A stretch of 64,000 bases of DNA. Source: Manihot esculenta (taxonomy: Eukaryota; Streptophyta; Magnoliopsida; Malpighiales; Euphorbiaceae). Both the position numbers and the translations under genes were made by a program. Under the pieces are notes generated by a model. The model ran no database searches. It was not told the origin of the DNA and worked only from the letters and a program-made list of their open reading frames with translations. Position 1 is the stretch's first letter, and every line of letters starts with the position of its first letter. The stretch is from positions 22,734,500-22,798,499 of the forward strand of contig NC_035164.2 in the NCBI RefSeq assembly GCF_001659605.2, in the 5' to 3' direction. Below are positions 35,807-48,249 of the stretch, piece after piece.

Positions 35807-35901
35807 TTCGGCCGCCGAAGGTGACATTCGGCCGCCGAACATGCATGGCTTTCGGTTTCACGTGTGGCCGCTGAAGGTGGTCTGGCCAGCCACCTATAAA
35901 A
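35807..35901 (+). promoter_or_regulatory. LTR promoter of D 5' LTR
   Basis: Two exact TTCGGCCGCCGAA dyads 20 bp apart, then TATAAAA 68 bp after the start of the second. The 3' LTR has the same arrangement at 45429, 45449 and 45517. Confidence 0.73.
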
Positions 35902-37102
35902 GGCCCTCAGTCGGTTGAAAGGATAAGGATTGTCGTTTCTTTCACCTTCTGAGGTGAGACCCTGTCCTTTTTAAGTTTTCTTCATGTTTGTATCAAATCA
36001 TGCAAAGGTTTGATTGATTTTTATGGTTTTTTGAAGGTTTTGAAGGTTTTGACCTAAAAACTTGACTTTTGAAGTTTGGAGAGTTTGAAGGAGAGTTGCT
36101 CCAAAACTCCACGTTAGGATCGTTCATCTTCTTGGTTTCAAGAGGTAAGTGAAGATCCTGAACTTGTTTTTATGTTTTCTGAAGGTTTTATGAGGTTTGG
36201 GGAGAGAGTTGCATGAATAGGGTAAAAAGAGAGTTTGTGATGATTTTGTGAGAAAAGCTTGTATATGTGTTTTATGTTTTTTGTTGTTGGGGTTTTTAGG
36301 TAGGTTTTGACCCCTTTGAGCATATACTTGGGTGTATGCATGTTGAGGAGTTGAGGTGTTTGAGATTGGGAGAGTTTTGTGCTTTTGGCAAAGAGGCAGA
36401 GCAAGGTTTTGCCTTGCTGATGAACTCAGGTTCGGCAGCCGAAGGTACTTTCGGCAGCCGAAGGTACTTTCGGCCGCCGAACCCATGAGGAGGTGGCTTC
36501 GGCTGCCCAAGCTTGCCCCCGAGCATTTGGACTTTCGACTCTGGAGGGGAGTTTCAGCCGCCGAAGGTTAGAGACTTTCGTCTCTGGAGTGTCTTTCAGC
36601 CCCCGAAACTTGCCCCCGAAAGGGTTCGACTGCCGAAAGTAGAGATTCGGCCACAGAAGGTGCTTGAGTTTCGGCTCTGGAGAGGACTTTCGGCCGCCGA
36701 ACCTGCCGCCGAAAGTGTCCTGTCCAGCCTTCCTTTGCATGCTTTGCAAAGATGTTTGAGTGAGTGTAAGGGGATTCTTGGGGAGTTTAATAGAGTTGGT
36801 CATAAGCTAGTTTGGTCCCTCATTTGAGTTTATCTGTATAGGTACGGACCAGAGGAACCAGAGAGAGCAGCAGTGAGTACTGCTCCAGAGGTTTCAGAGC
36901 CTGCAGAGTCAGTCCAGTTAGCCAGAGGTGAGTGGAACTAAACTTAATTCGTTTAATTGAGAAAAGAAATGCTTTTAGCATACTTCATACATCATACGAA
37001 TACAGTAGGTTGTTTGCATTAGAATCCACGAATATGTTGCATTGCATACTTATTTGTTGATGTGGGTGAATGCGAATGATCCAATAGTTCCAGACAGGAA
37101 GT

Positions 37103-37285
37103 CCAGGACCCCATTCTACGGCCTGGCAAGTATAGTAAAGACCAGGACCCCATTCTACGGCCTGGCAGGTATAGTAAAGTCCAGGTGCCCAGTCTACGCC
37201 CTGGCAAACGGTAAGTACAGGTGTTATATACACATATACATATACACAGTACAGGAAGTCCAGGACCCCAGTCTACGGCCTGGCA
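37103..37285 (+). repeat. 39-bp repeats with CCAGG/CCTGG arms in D LTR
   Basis: Units start at 37103, 37142 and 37181, with a further copy at 37260 after a TATACACATA-rich insert. Each contains CCAGG...CTACG...CCTGG, which can fold as a stem-loop. The split 3' LTR repeats this at about 55606-55790. Looser versions occur in the A, B and G LTRs. Confidence 0.82.
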
Positions 37286-37896
37286 CGGCACAGTTATTGG
37301 GACTATGTGGTGACAGGTTTACCCTTGATGTGGATTGTCTGTGGTTTGATGCATTCCATCAGAGCATGTGTTAATGACTTATTTTACTGTTCTACTTACT
37401 GGGCTATAGAGCTCATCCCACTCTCTTAACCCTAGTCTTGCAGGTTCAGTGTACAGTGTACAGGGGAAGTCCAACAGAGTTAAGGAAGAGAGAAGAATTG
37501 TGTAATAGAATATTGTGGACATGTAATATTAAAGAGATGTACAGTTGTGTATAAAGTTAGAATTGTGCTTGGCTTAGTTACTTTGTATTGTAAATCTTTT
37601 GTGTACATGGTCTGTTTCTATAACTGTTTTACAGAGTATGTGAAAAACCAGGCTTAACAGGTATGAATTAACCCATCTAGAGCAAGCTCTAGTCAGGGGT
37701 ACAGAGTACAGAGATAGTGCATGCACAGGTTGAGCCTTGGTTCAGAAAAGAGTTTTTATTTTCACAGAAAATGTATGATCATGTATGAGATTTACAGGTA
37801 CACAGTGAGTATAGCAGGCTTGCTACGGGTTCTGGCGGCCTTAAGCCGACCTGAATCCTAGCGCCGGTGACGGTCCATTTTGGGGTCATTACAGAT

Positions 37897-37910
37897 TGGT
37901 ATCAGAGCCC
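37897..37910 (+). other. Primer binding site of D (initiator tRNA-Met type)
   Basis: TGGTATCAGAGCCC, three bases after the LTR end. Confidence 0.92.
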
Positions 37911-38112
37911 TAGGTTCATATGATCGGACCTATAGAGAGAGTGTCGGGCTCATAGAGGCTAGAGGAAGTCAAGCACAATAGGGAATCATGTCCACTAGGA
38001 TAGGATGTTGAGTCCTGTCTATGTAATGCCATGGTATGCATGTGCATAATTGAGATATATGAGTTAAATATATACTGATATGCTATGTTATGTGTTGTTT
38101 TTCAGAGTTAAA

Positions 38113-39440
38113 ATGCGAGGAACTCGTCGATCAGCTCGATTGACTGGAGTCCCACCAGATAATGAGCGAATAGCTGCTCGTCCTCCTGCATTGCCAAGGG
38201 CAAGGTCTCAGAGATCTAGCAGGGAAGGTATGTCAATAGACCCTAGAAGGTCTGTAGACGAGAGCAGAAGAGGTACAGTTAGAGGAGGTAGATCAGAGGA
38301 AGTGAGGGAGGCTATGGAGATTGACCAGTCTATAGATGAAAGCATGGGTATGGGTAGATCTGAAGAAGGTATGGGAGAGTCGCAGGGAGGCATTCAGGCC
38401 TCAGGTTTTGACTATCCATCCTTTCCTCATGACCCAGAGTATCCGATGGGAGGTATGTCGGAGTACTCTAGTTTTGTTCCATATCCTACATATATGCCTT
38501 ATCCTCATTATTACCCACCATATCCTATGTATCCACCCTCCCCTATCCATCCAAGTACAGCACACCCAGAGCTAAATGAACCAATACCTCCACCACCCCA
38601 ACTAGAACCAGTAGCCCCTGTTGTTGCAGCACAACAACCTAGCTCCTCTGGGGGAAGGAAAGTGCAAATGACAGAGTACTTGAAATTGGATGCTCCGAAA
38701 TTCAATCCAGGAGATGATCCATTTGAGTATCTTAGAACTATGAAGATGATCACTGATGAGTTGGGAGCAGATGATAGTAGAGCCATAAAGATGGCAGGCT
38801 TTACACTTAAGTGTAAGAAAGCTCGAGAGTGGTTCAAGAATTATATGGAGCCCAGGGTGGACAGTATGTCATGGGGAGAGTTCGCCAATGAGTTTGCAGG
38901 GTGGGCTTTTCCTGACAGCTCCAGGGAGATGAAAGTCATAGAATTTGAGCAGTTGAGACAGACAGACGAGATGAGTGTTGATGAGTTTACAGATAAGTTC
39001 CTGGATTTGCTTCAGTATGTGGGTCAAGCCTATGATACTAATCAAAAGAAGGCAAGGAGATATACTATGAGATTGCATCCCAGGTATTCTTCCTTGATTC
39101 TTCCAGCAGAGAAGGAGAGTTTCCACACTATAGTGGACGCAGCCAGGAAAATGGAAGCAAATGCCAATATTCAGAAACAGTCAAAGGCACAGGCTTCGGG
39201 TTCTAAGGCCTCCAGTTCAGCACCGTCAGGCAGCAAAAGATGGGAAAAGGCAAAAGGAACAAAGATAAGTTCTGGAGTAAAGTCAATTCTGGTCTGGGAA
39301 TAGGTAGTGGCTCAAGCTCTGGCACAGCTTATCCAGTATGCAGAAGATGCGGAAGACCACATGGAGGAGCTTGTCAGTTGGGATCTACAGCTTGCTTTAG
39401 ATGTGGACAGGAAGGGCATATTGCTCGTCATTGTCCTTAG
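38113..39440 (+). pseudogene. gag: gag of element D, frameshifted in the nucleocapsid
   Basis: The start at 38113 (MRGTRRSARLTG) follows GTTTTTCAG. The capsid-like region (KVQMTEYLKLDAPKF to MEANANIQ) is open for 396 codons. A single-base change in length near 39236 moves the frame, and the nucleocapsid is read in the next frame from 39240: CRRCGRPHGGAC and CFRCGQEGHIARHC. A TAG at 39438-39440 ends it where B has a sense codon. The remaining linker runs to 39561, where E3 is inserted. Gag would form the particle and bind genomic RNA. Confidence 0.9.
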
Positions 39441-39561
39441 GTAACTTTTGCACCATCCCAGCAGATGAGTTCAGGCAGTATGGTACAGCCAGTAGTGCAG
39501 CCAGTAGCTCCAGTCATGCCTCAGAGTAGTGGCAGAGGTAGAGGGAGAGGGGTAGCCTCTA

Positions 39562-41682
39562 TGACAGAGCATAATTTAGCCCACTTTATCATGATAATCT
39601 TGATGTTTATTTACACCTTTTCTACCTAATTTTGTGGTTTTAACCATGTTTTGCAGATATTAGGTGTAAAGAGACAATCTGGAGAAAATGCTCTTAAAAC
39701 TGCCAAAAAGTGCCAAATATGGAAAGTTCCAGAAAAGGAAAGTTTTCATATATGGAAAGTTCCAAATAAGGAAAGTTTTCATATATGGAAAGTGCCAAAT
39801 AAGGAAAGTTTTCATATATGGAAAGTGCCAAATAAGGAAAGAGTCAGACAGCACAGTCAGCAAACTGTCCGAAATTCGAACTGCAGAATCTTTCCTGCCT
39901 TATTTAGAGCATGAAGCCAAAAAGGAAAGTTTTCAAATAAGGCAAGTTTTCAGAAAAGGAAAGTCTTCAAATGAGGAAAGTGCAGAGACAAAATCAAATA
40001 AGGAAAGCTCAGTCAGGAAATTATTTGAATTTCGAATCGCAGATCTTTCTTTCCTTATTCAAAGATGTGCACGTACTGCAGCAGTCAAATCTTCCAATTT
40101 AGGCAGCAAGATCTCATGAAGGCACACTTGCCTCTTCTGCGTTCAGCATTTAAAATTCAAACGAAGGCTCCACCTAAAAAGGAAAGATTGGACAGATATC
40201 TTTCCATCTCTGCACATTAATGACTACGCTCTCCTTCCTCTTCTGCAGTCCATGCGCACGCCACCTGCCTTCTGGAGACCAATCCGCGCGTCATTCCTCT
40301 TCTGAAAGCCTTGGAACATGTCTCTTTCCTTCTAAAGCTCCAGCCACGACTTCTTCCTCTTCTGGAAGCATTAATGCATGATTCTTTCCTCCTTTCAAGC
40401 ACAAGGTACGCTCCTTTCCTATTCTGAAAGCCAACTACGCGCAACTGCCTTCTGAAGAGCTTGCAGTTCGATTCTTTCCTCTTCTGCAACAATATGGGCA
40501 GCCTCTACACTAATTAGGAAGCAAGGTCAGCATCTAAACTTATTTAGGAAGCATAATCTGCGCCTCCTTCCCTTTCTGAGACCAAACCGCGCGCACCAAC
40601 TTCCTTCAGCAGTGCATTTTCGCGCAGCCTTCCTTCTGAAGCCGAAAAGCGCGATTCTTTCCTTTTCAGACACATCTTGGGCAGAAAATACCTCTTGGGC
40701 AGTAAGTATGACCGAGGGCAACACTTTTCAACTATAAAAAGCCAAATAAGAAGCCTCTACAGGGTCCGGAAGCTCCCCTTGGGAGACACCTACGAAATTC
40801 ACATCTCTTCTTCTACCTTTCTTCTTTTCTTTTATTTTTGGTTTTTGTTTCAGCCATGAGAGGCTGAAACCTCTTTTCTAGTTGAAGATCAAGTGAAGCT
40901 TTAGTTGTATTGTGGATTGAGAGACTTGGACTACATTGTTTATCTTTTGGTTATTCAGTATTCTTGTGATTTCATGCTTAAGGACATTATTGCTTTGTTA
41001 TTTAAGATCTCCATTGATTTTTGTTGCAAAGTGATATTTGTTAGTTTGGATAATTTTAAGTCCGTAATTGCTTGGATTGTTCAAACACAAGAACACTTGG
41101 TGCACCACCAAGGAAATTACATGATCTAGTGTTGTCTCCATGCATGTGGGTGACTAGAATTGGTTCTCTCTATATCTTTATGCAATTGACTATTGTAAAA
41201 GGCCTAAGGCTCAAAGACGTTCTTTGGCAATTGTTAATTAGTAATTAATTGGAGGACTTTCCCTAATTGATTTAATCTTAAAGAGAGACAATGGATGTGA
41301 GAAGCTTCTTCAATCTCCATGGCCAATTTATTGAATCAACAAAGGAACATATGAGTCAATGATCAATCCTATCAACTAAAGTGAATCTGAATCTTCAACT
41401 AGAGCTTTTATCATTATTGTTTTTTCTTTATTTTTATTTGCTTTATTTATTTGCTTTCATCATTAGATTAATTGAATCAATCTCAAAACCCCTTTTTTTT
41501 ACTTTACTTGCACTTTATTTTCATTGTCTATTTATTTTCTGTTTGTTTATTTGGTCTTGATAAGGAAAATAGGTAAGTATCAATTCCCTGTGGATTCGAT
41601 CCTTTCACCACTATCTACAGTTGTAAAATTGTTGGTAGCTGAATTGTATTATTTTTGACCGGCCTCGACAACCGTTCTGCCA
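39562..41682 (+). mobile_element. E3: solo LTR of an Athila-like element
   Basis: It begins TGACAGAGCATAATTTAGCC and ends ACAACCGTTCTGCCA, flanked by CTCTA at 39557-39561 and 41683-41687. Removing it restores the D linker ([12 protein letters not shown], as in F). Length 2121 bp, longer than other E-type LTRs because of a 33-bp repeat and an expanded central part. TATA box 40733-40739. Confidence 0.92.
39737..39840 (+). repeat. 33-bp tandem repeat in E3
   Basis: Units beginning GGAAAGTTTTCATATATGG start at 39737, 39770 and 39803, and a partial one at 39836. Related single GGAAAG-rich stretches are present at the same place in the E1 and E4 LTRs. Confidence 0.88.
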
Positions 41683-41687
41683 CTCTA

Positions 41688-42016
41688 CTTCAGCAGCAGG
41701 TTCCCGAGGTGGAAATCTGGTAGCCCCAGCACGGATTTTCACTGTGACACAGGAGGAGGCTAACACGTCGAACACAGTGGTGTCAGGTAATCTCATCATT
41801 GGGTGTTCAGATGTGTATGCTTTGATGGACCCCGGTGCTTCTCATTCCTTTATTACTTCGAGAGCCATAGAGAGATTGGGTTTGATCATTTATGAGTTAG
41901 AGTATCCTCTCTGGGTCAGTGGACCCAAGTGTGACCCATCAGTGGCAGTGTCAGTCTGTCGTTTCAGTCTAGTGTTCATAGAGGGTAGATGCCTTCCAGC
42001 TGACCTTGGGTTCTAG
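41688..42016 (+). pseudogene. Protease section of D
   Basis: The frame encodes the linker and aspartic protease ([26 protein letters not shown], then [18 protein letters not shown]). A 2-base loss near 42009, compared with F, brings in a TAG at 42014-42016 and separates it from RT. The protease would cleave the gag-pol polyprotein. Confidence 0.88.
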
Positions 42017-42018
42017 AC

Positions 42019-45000
42019 TTGACAGATTTTGATGTCATTCTAGGGATGGATTGGTTATCTGCATATGGTGCGACCTTGGACTGTAGAGAGAAGGTAGTGA
42101 GTCTCAGAGACCAGGATGGGTCAGAGTGTGTCTTCAGAGGAGATAGGAGAGGTACACCCGGAGGTTTGATTTCAGCCCTTCAGGCTCGTCGTTTGCTTAG
42201 GAGGGGTTGTCAGGGGTTTCTAGCTCATGTGAGAGAGCTAGACAGACAGGTTAGGGAACTAGCTTTGCTACCAGTAGTCCGAGAGTTTCCAGATGTGTTC
42301 CCAGACGAACTTCCAGGACTACCACCTGATAGGGAGATAGAGTTTGAAATAGATTTGCTGCTAGATACCAGACCTATCTCTATTCTGCCCTACAGGATGG
42401 CGCCAGCAGAGTTAAAGGAGTTGAAAGAGCAGTTACAGGACTTGGTAGATAAGGGTTTCATCCACCCTAGTACCTCACCTTGGGGTGCTCCAGTGCTCTT
42501 TGTCAGAAAGAAGGATGGATCCCTCAGACTTTGTATCGACTACAGACAGTTGAACAAGGTCACTACCAAGAATAGGTATCCTTTAACTAGGATTGATGAT
42601 ATGTTCGACCAGCTAGCTCAAGCAGGTTGGTTCTCTAAAATAGATCTGAGATCCGGGTATCATCAGTTGAGAGTTAGAGAGGCAGATGTGCCAAAGACAG
42701 CTTTCAGGACCAGATATGGGCATTATGAGTTCTTAGTGATGCCGTTCGGGTTGACTAACGCCCCTGCAGCATTCATGGATCTCATGAATAGAGTTTTCAG
42801 TGAGTTTCTGGATCACTTTGTCATTGTTTTCATTGATGATATCTTAGTGTATTCCAGAGATGAAGAGGAGCATGCCCAGCATCTGAGGATAGTTCTGCAG
42901 ACACTGAGAGAGCATGGTTTGTATGCCAAGTTCTCTAAGTATGAGTTTTGGTTGAGGAGCATTTCCTTCTTGGGACACGTGGTATCAGCAGAAGGGATTG
43001 AGGTAGACCCCAAGAAGATAGAGGTTGTAGCTAACTGGTCCAGACCCACTACAGTGACTGAGATTAAAAGCTTTCTGGGACTGGCAGGTTACTACAGGAG
43101 GTTCGTTCAGGACTTCTCGAAGATAGCTGCTCCTATGACCAAACTGACTCAGAAGAACCAGAAGTTTATCTGGTCAAATCAGTGTGAAGAGAGCTTTGAG
43201 GAGCTCAAGAGGAGATTGACATCAGCACCAGTGCTAGCTTTGCCTGTTAGTCATGAGGATTTCACAGTGTTCTATGATGCATCTCGAGTGGGATTGGGTT
43301 GTGTTTTGATGCAGAGTGATAGGGTGATTGCTTATGCTTCTAGACAGTTGAAGAAGCACGAGTTGAATTACCCCACCCATGACCTAGAGATGGCAGCAGT
43401 TATCTTTGCACTCAAGATGTGGAGGCATTACCTCTACGGGGTTAGATGCGAGATCTTTACTGATCACAAGAGTTTACAGTACATCTTGAGCCAGAGAGAG
43501 TTGAATATGAGGCAGAGAAGATGGGTGGAATTGCTCAGTGATTATGATTGTAAGATCCAGTATCATCCGGGTAAGGCAAATGTTGTGGCAGACGCCCTAA
43601 GCCGGAAGTCACTAGGCAGTTTATCCCATATAGCAGCAGAGCGAAGACCAGTAGTGATGGAGCTTGATAAGCTCATTGAAGAAGGGTTGCAGCTAGAGTT
43701 GTCTAGTACGGGCGCATTGATTGCACAGATGAGAGTGACACCAGTGTTTCTGGAACAGATAGCGCAGAAACAGCATGAGGACCCTAAATTGATGAAGATT
43801 GCCAAGACTGTTCAGTCAGGCAACAGTACAGAGTTCATATTTGACAACAAAGGGATCCTTCGCTATGGGAGTCGACTTTGTGTACCAGATAGTAGTAGTC
43901 TGAAGGAAGACATTATGAGGGAAGCTCATAATGCGAGATATAGTGTTCACCCAGGAGCCACCAAGATGTATCAGGATCTCAAAAGGGTATATTGGTGGCT
44001 AGCCATGAAGAAAGAAGTGGCACAGTACGTGACAGCCTGTGAGGTTTGTCAGAGGGTGAAACTGGAACATCAGAAGCCGGCTGGAATGCTTAATCCACTG
44101 CCGATTCCAGAGTGGAAATGGGAGAACATAGCTATGGATTTTGTAGTGGGCTTACCGGCAATGTCCAACAGGATAGACTCCATATGGGTGATTGTGGACA
44201 GACTCACGAAATCTGCTCATTTCATTCCAGTTAGGAGTAACTATTCTGTGGATAAGTTGGCACAGGTATATCTAGATGAGATAGTGAGATTACACGGAGT
44301 CCCAGTGTCTATCGTCTCAGACAGAGGACCTCAGCTCACCTCCAGATTTTGGTGAAGTCTGCAGAGTGCGATGGGCACGAGGTTGGATTTTAGCATTGCT
44401 TTCCATCCGCAGACTGATGGACAGTCAGAGAGGACCATCCAGACCATAGAGGATATGCTCAGAATGTGTGTGTTAGACTTTGGCGATTCTTGGAGGCAGC
44501 ATCTACCTCTGGTAGAGTTTGCCTACAATAACAGTCATCATGCTAGCATCGGGATGGCTCCTTATGAAGCGTTGTATGGGGGGAAGTGCAGATCACCTGT
44601 TTGCTGGGAAGAGGTAGGAGAGAAAGCTCTTGTAGGGCTAGAGTTAGTAGAGATTACCAGTAGAACAGTGCCTATTTTCAAAGAGAGGATCAGAACAACT
44701 CAGAGTAGACAGAAAAGCTATGCAGACGTACGCAGGAAGCAGATAGAGTTTCAGGAGGGTAGTATGGTATTGCTGAAGGTGTCTCCAATGAAGGGCGTGG
44801 TTCGTTTTGGGAAGAAGGGTAAGTTAGCTCCACGATACATTGGACCCTTTGAAATTTTGCAGAGGATCGGAAATGTGTCATATAAGCTGGATTTACCTAC
44901 TTCTATGGAAAGAATTCACCCGGTATTTCATGTTTCTATTCTACGGCAGTTTGTGTAAGATCCAAATCAGGTTCTGAGTGAGCCTGATGTGGAGATTCTA

Positions 45001-45171
45001 GGGGATCTCACTTATATAGAGCAGCCAGTGCGGATTCTGGACACCCAGATCAGACAGCTAAGAAACAAGGAGATTCCGATGGTGAAAGTTCTGTGGAACC
45101 ACCATAATCTAGAAGCGTGCACCTGGGAGACACGGGAGTCTATGCTCCAGCAGTATCCATATCTGTTTTGA
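42019..45171 (+). pseudogene. pol: pol of element D: RT, RNase H, integrase, chromodomain
   Basis: One frame runs to 45171 with two in-frame stops, TGA at 44353-44355 (Arg in F) and TAA at 44956-44958 (Ser in F). RT has [34 protein letters not shown] and FIDDILVY. RNase H has [11 protein letters not shown] (FYDAS, preceded by Tyr instead of Cys) and [10 protein letters not shown]. Integrase has the HHCC region ([30 protein letters not shown]) and the core motifs [20 protein letters not shown] and [11 protein letters not shown]. The C-terminus carries GPFEILQRIGNVSYKL and the chromodomain (PVRILDTQIRQLRNKEI, VLWNHHNLEACTWE), ending YPYLF. Apart from the stops and the upstream frameshift all active-site residues are visible. 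Confidence 0.93.
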
Positions 45172-45212
45172 GGTTAGTTTCCTCCTTTTTCTGTGTTTAT
45201 TTGTTGTTTTAG

Positions 45213-45249
45213 GAACATTCGAGGACGAATGTTCTTAAGGGGGGGAGAA
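45213..45249 (+). other. Hairpin and polypurine tract of D
   Basis: GAACATTCG (45213-45221), loop AGGA, CGAATGTTC (45226-45234), then TTAAGGGGGGGAGAA to the LTR. Confidence 0.87.
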
Positions 45250-46451
45250 TGTAATACCCGGCTAGAGTCCGACATCGGAATTTCTGTCGTCCAGTGGAAT
45301 CCGGGATGTCGAAAGTCTCTAGAAGGGTAAGATTTATGTTTTTCTAAAGTAATATAGTATGTTTTAATCTTTTATAGTTGAAGTGAAAAGAGTTTTTGAA
45401 AGAAAAGAACCAAGGCAGAAAAGCCAGGTTCGGCCGCCGAAGGTGACATTCGGCCGCCGAACATGCATGGCTTTCGGTTTCACGTGTGGCCGCCGAAGGT
45501 GGTCTGGCCAGCCACCTATAAAAGGCCCTCAGTCGGTTGAAAGGATAAGGATTGCCGTTTCTTTCACCTTCTGAGGTGAGACCCTGTCCTTTTTAAGTTT
45601 TCTTCATGTTTTTATCAAATCATGCAAGGTTTGATTGATTTTTATGGTTTTTTGAAGGTTTTGAAGGTTTTGACCTAAAAACTTGACTTTTGAAGTTTGG
45701 AGAGTTTGAAGGAGAGTTGCTCCAAAACTCCACGTTAGGATCGTTCATCTTCTTGGTTTCAAGAGGTAAGTGAAGATCCTGAACTTGTTTTTATGTTTTC
45801 TGAAGGTTTTATGAGGTTTGGGGAGAGAGTTGCATGAATAGGGTTAAAAGAGAGTTTGTGATGATTTTGTGAGAAAAGCTTGTATATGTGTTTTATGTTT
45901 TGTGTTGTTGGGGTTTTTAGGTAGGTTTTGACCCCTTTGAGCATATACTTGGGTGTATGCATGTTGAGGAGTTGAGGTGTTTGAGATTGGAGAGTTTTGT
46001 GCTTTTGGCGAAGAGGCAGAGCAAGGTTCTGCCTTGCTGATGAACTCAGGTTCGGCAGCCGAAGGTACTTTCGGCAGCCGAAGGTACTTTCGGCCGCCGA
46101 ACCCATGAGGAGGTGGCTTCGGCTGCCCAAGCTTGCCCCCGAGCATTTGGACTTTCGGCTCTGAAGGGGAGTTTCAGCCGTCGAAGGTGCCGCTGAAGGT
46201 TAGAGACTTTCGTCTCTGGAGTGTCTTTCAGCCCCCGAAACTTGCCCCCGAAAGGGTTCGGCTGCCGAAAGTAGAGATTCGGCCGCCGAAGGTGCTTGAG
46301 TTTCGGCTCTGGAGAGGACTTTCGGCCACCGAACCTGCCGCCGAAAGTGTCCTGTCCAGCCTTCCTTTGCATGCTTTGCAAGGATGTTTGAGTGAGTGTA
46401 AGGGGATTCTTGGGGAGTTTAATAGAGTTAGTCATAAGCTAGTTTGGTCCC
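45250..46451 (+). repeat. 3' LTR of D, first part
   Basis: Matches 35628 onward. Promoter dyads are at 45429 and 45449, TATA at 45517-45523. It is interrupted by E2 after TTTGGTCCC. Confidence 0.93.
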
Positions 46452-48197
46452 TGATAGAGCATAAATTAGCCCATATTATCATGATATTCTTGATGTCTAT
46501 TTACACCTTTTCTACCTAATTTTGTGGTTTTAATCATGTTTTGCAGATATTAGGTGAAAAGGGACATTCAAGAGAAAATGCTCTTAAAAACGCTCAAAAG
46601 TGCAAAATCTGGAAAACCCACCTTCGGCGGCACCTTCGGCCGCCGAACATTGGCTCCAGAGACGAAAGTCGACCTCCTTCGGCCGCCGAACTCCAACCTT
46701 AGGCCGCCGAACCATCAGACCAGAACCGAAGTCCAGCCTCCGAAACTCAATTTAGGCAGCCGAAAATGCGCTCTAATTCATTCCTTCCTTATTCAAGAAG
46801 CCATATCCCAAGTTGCCATATTTGAGGAGCCAATTAAGGGAAGTATCTTGAGATCCAAATCTTCAAGATTCACATTTAATTATTGGATCTCAAAGATCTA
46901 GCTCATTAAATGAACCAAATCCAAAGATCACATCTTTCCCACTTCATTCAAGTTTCCTAAGAAGGCTCCATCTTCCTGATTAGTGCATGGGCAATCTCTT
47001 GGACTTAATGTACAACATCTTGAGGATCTTGGACAGCTATGAAAAGACCAAAGTGCCCCCACTTGCCTCCCATCACATGTGACTCGTTTTTGCCTTCACT
47101 CATGCACAACCAAGGCACATGCAACACCAAGGGCACTTTGGACAGCCTCTAAAAGACTCATGGACTGCCACCAAACCCTAGGCAGCCTCTCAAGACATAT
47201 TTAAAGGCTTCAAGAAGACAAGAAGGGAGACTTTTAGGTTTTTTCCTCTCCAAGAATCGGCAGCCTGTTCCAAGGCCTCTCTCACCCTAGTTCTTCATTT
47301 TTCTTCTTCTTTTCTTTTATTTTCTGTTTTGGTTCAGCCATGAGTGGCTGAAACCTTTATTCTAGTTGAAGTTTGGTTGAAACTAAGGTTGTTTAAAGGG
47401 TTGTGAGATCTGAACAGAAACTTTTGTCTTTGATTTTATTCAATATTCATGCAATTGTGCTTAATTATAAAGATTGCTTTGTTGTTTTGATCAAATTGGC
47501 CACTTGATTCTTGATTGCAAAGTTAATTGATTGTTGATTAGGATATTTGTTAGTCCGTAATTGCTGGAAATATTCTGATCTAAGAACACTTGGTGTAAAA
47601 AAACCAAGGAATTGCATGATCTAACATCATCTCATGCGTTTGAGTAGTTAGGGTTTGGATCTTTCTTGTTCTTTATGCAATTGGCAATTGTTTTGATGCC
47701 TATGGCCCAAGGACGTTCCTTGGCAATTTGTTGATTAGTAATTGGTTAGAGGACGTTCCCTAATCAGTTTATTCATAAGGAAAGACATGGTGGTGAGAAG
47801 CGTCTTCCACCCCCATAACCAACCTATTGAGTTAATCAAGATTACCATGTTTCAATGATCAACCCAAACAACCAAAGTGGATCCATATCTTCAACTAGAC
47901 CTTTCTCTTATTGATTTCTCTTTTATTTTAATTACTTGCTGTTTTAATTGCTTTCATTAGTTATTAATCAAATCATCTCAAAACCCCCCCTTTTTTACTT
48001 TCCTTGCACTTTACTTTTGTTCTATTTGCAATCACTTGCTTTCACTTGTGCTTTCCATTGGTTTGATTGGTCTTGATTAAGACAAATAAGTAGGTAATCA
48101 ATTCTCTGTGGATACGATCCTTCACCACTGTCTACAGTTGTATTTGTAGGTAACCAAGAAGGTTATTTTTGACCGGCTTCGACAACCGCTCCTGTCA
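46452..48197 (+). repeat. 5' LTR of E2
   Basis: Starts TGATAGAGC and ends CTCCTGTCA. The first 170 bp downstream of position 46610 carry a GC-rich TTCGGCCGCCGAA array foreign to the other E-type LTRs. A TATA-like TATTTAAA is at 47198-47205. Confidence 0.95.
46618..46765 (+). repeat. Tekay-like GC-rich array captured in E2 5' LTR
   Basis: It contains TTCGGCGGCACCTTCGGCC, CGCCGAAC and CCAGAGACGAAAGTC, which read as the reverse complement of the second array of Tekay-type LTRs (for example GACTTTCGTCTCTGG in D). It is repeated in the 3' LTR at about 53738-53885. E1, E3 and E4 LTRs lack it. Confidence 0.75.
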
Positions 48198-48202
48198 AAA
48201 AT

Positions 48203-48220
48203 TGGCGCCGTTGCCGGGGA
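48203..48220 (+). other. Primer binding site of E2 (Athila/Tat type)
   Basis: TGGCGCCGTTGCCGGGGA, five bases after the LTR end. Confidence 0.85.
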
Positions 48221-48249
48221 ATTGATTTTACTTGTTTATTTCTTCTTAC

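Larger units (their letters stand above)
35628..37893 (+). repeat. 5' LTR of element D
   Basis: 2266 bp, ending GGGGTCATTACA. It has dyads at 35807 and 35827, TATA at 35895-35901, donor-like AG|GTAAGT (GT 36145-36146), a GC-rich array about 36430-36715 and CCAGG...CCTGG repeats from 37103. Confidence 0.94.

Noticed and set aside
36985..37374. Frames with repeated 'GPGLYYTCQAVEW' or 'SRTPFYGLA' peptides
   Set aside because: They are translations of the 39-bp LTR repeats; the same frames recur in the 3' LTR at about 55522-55878.
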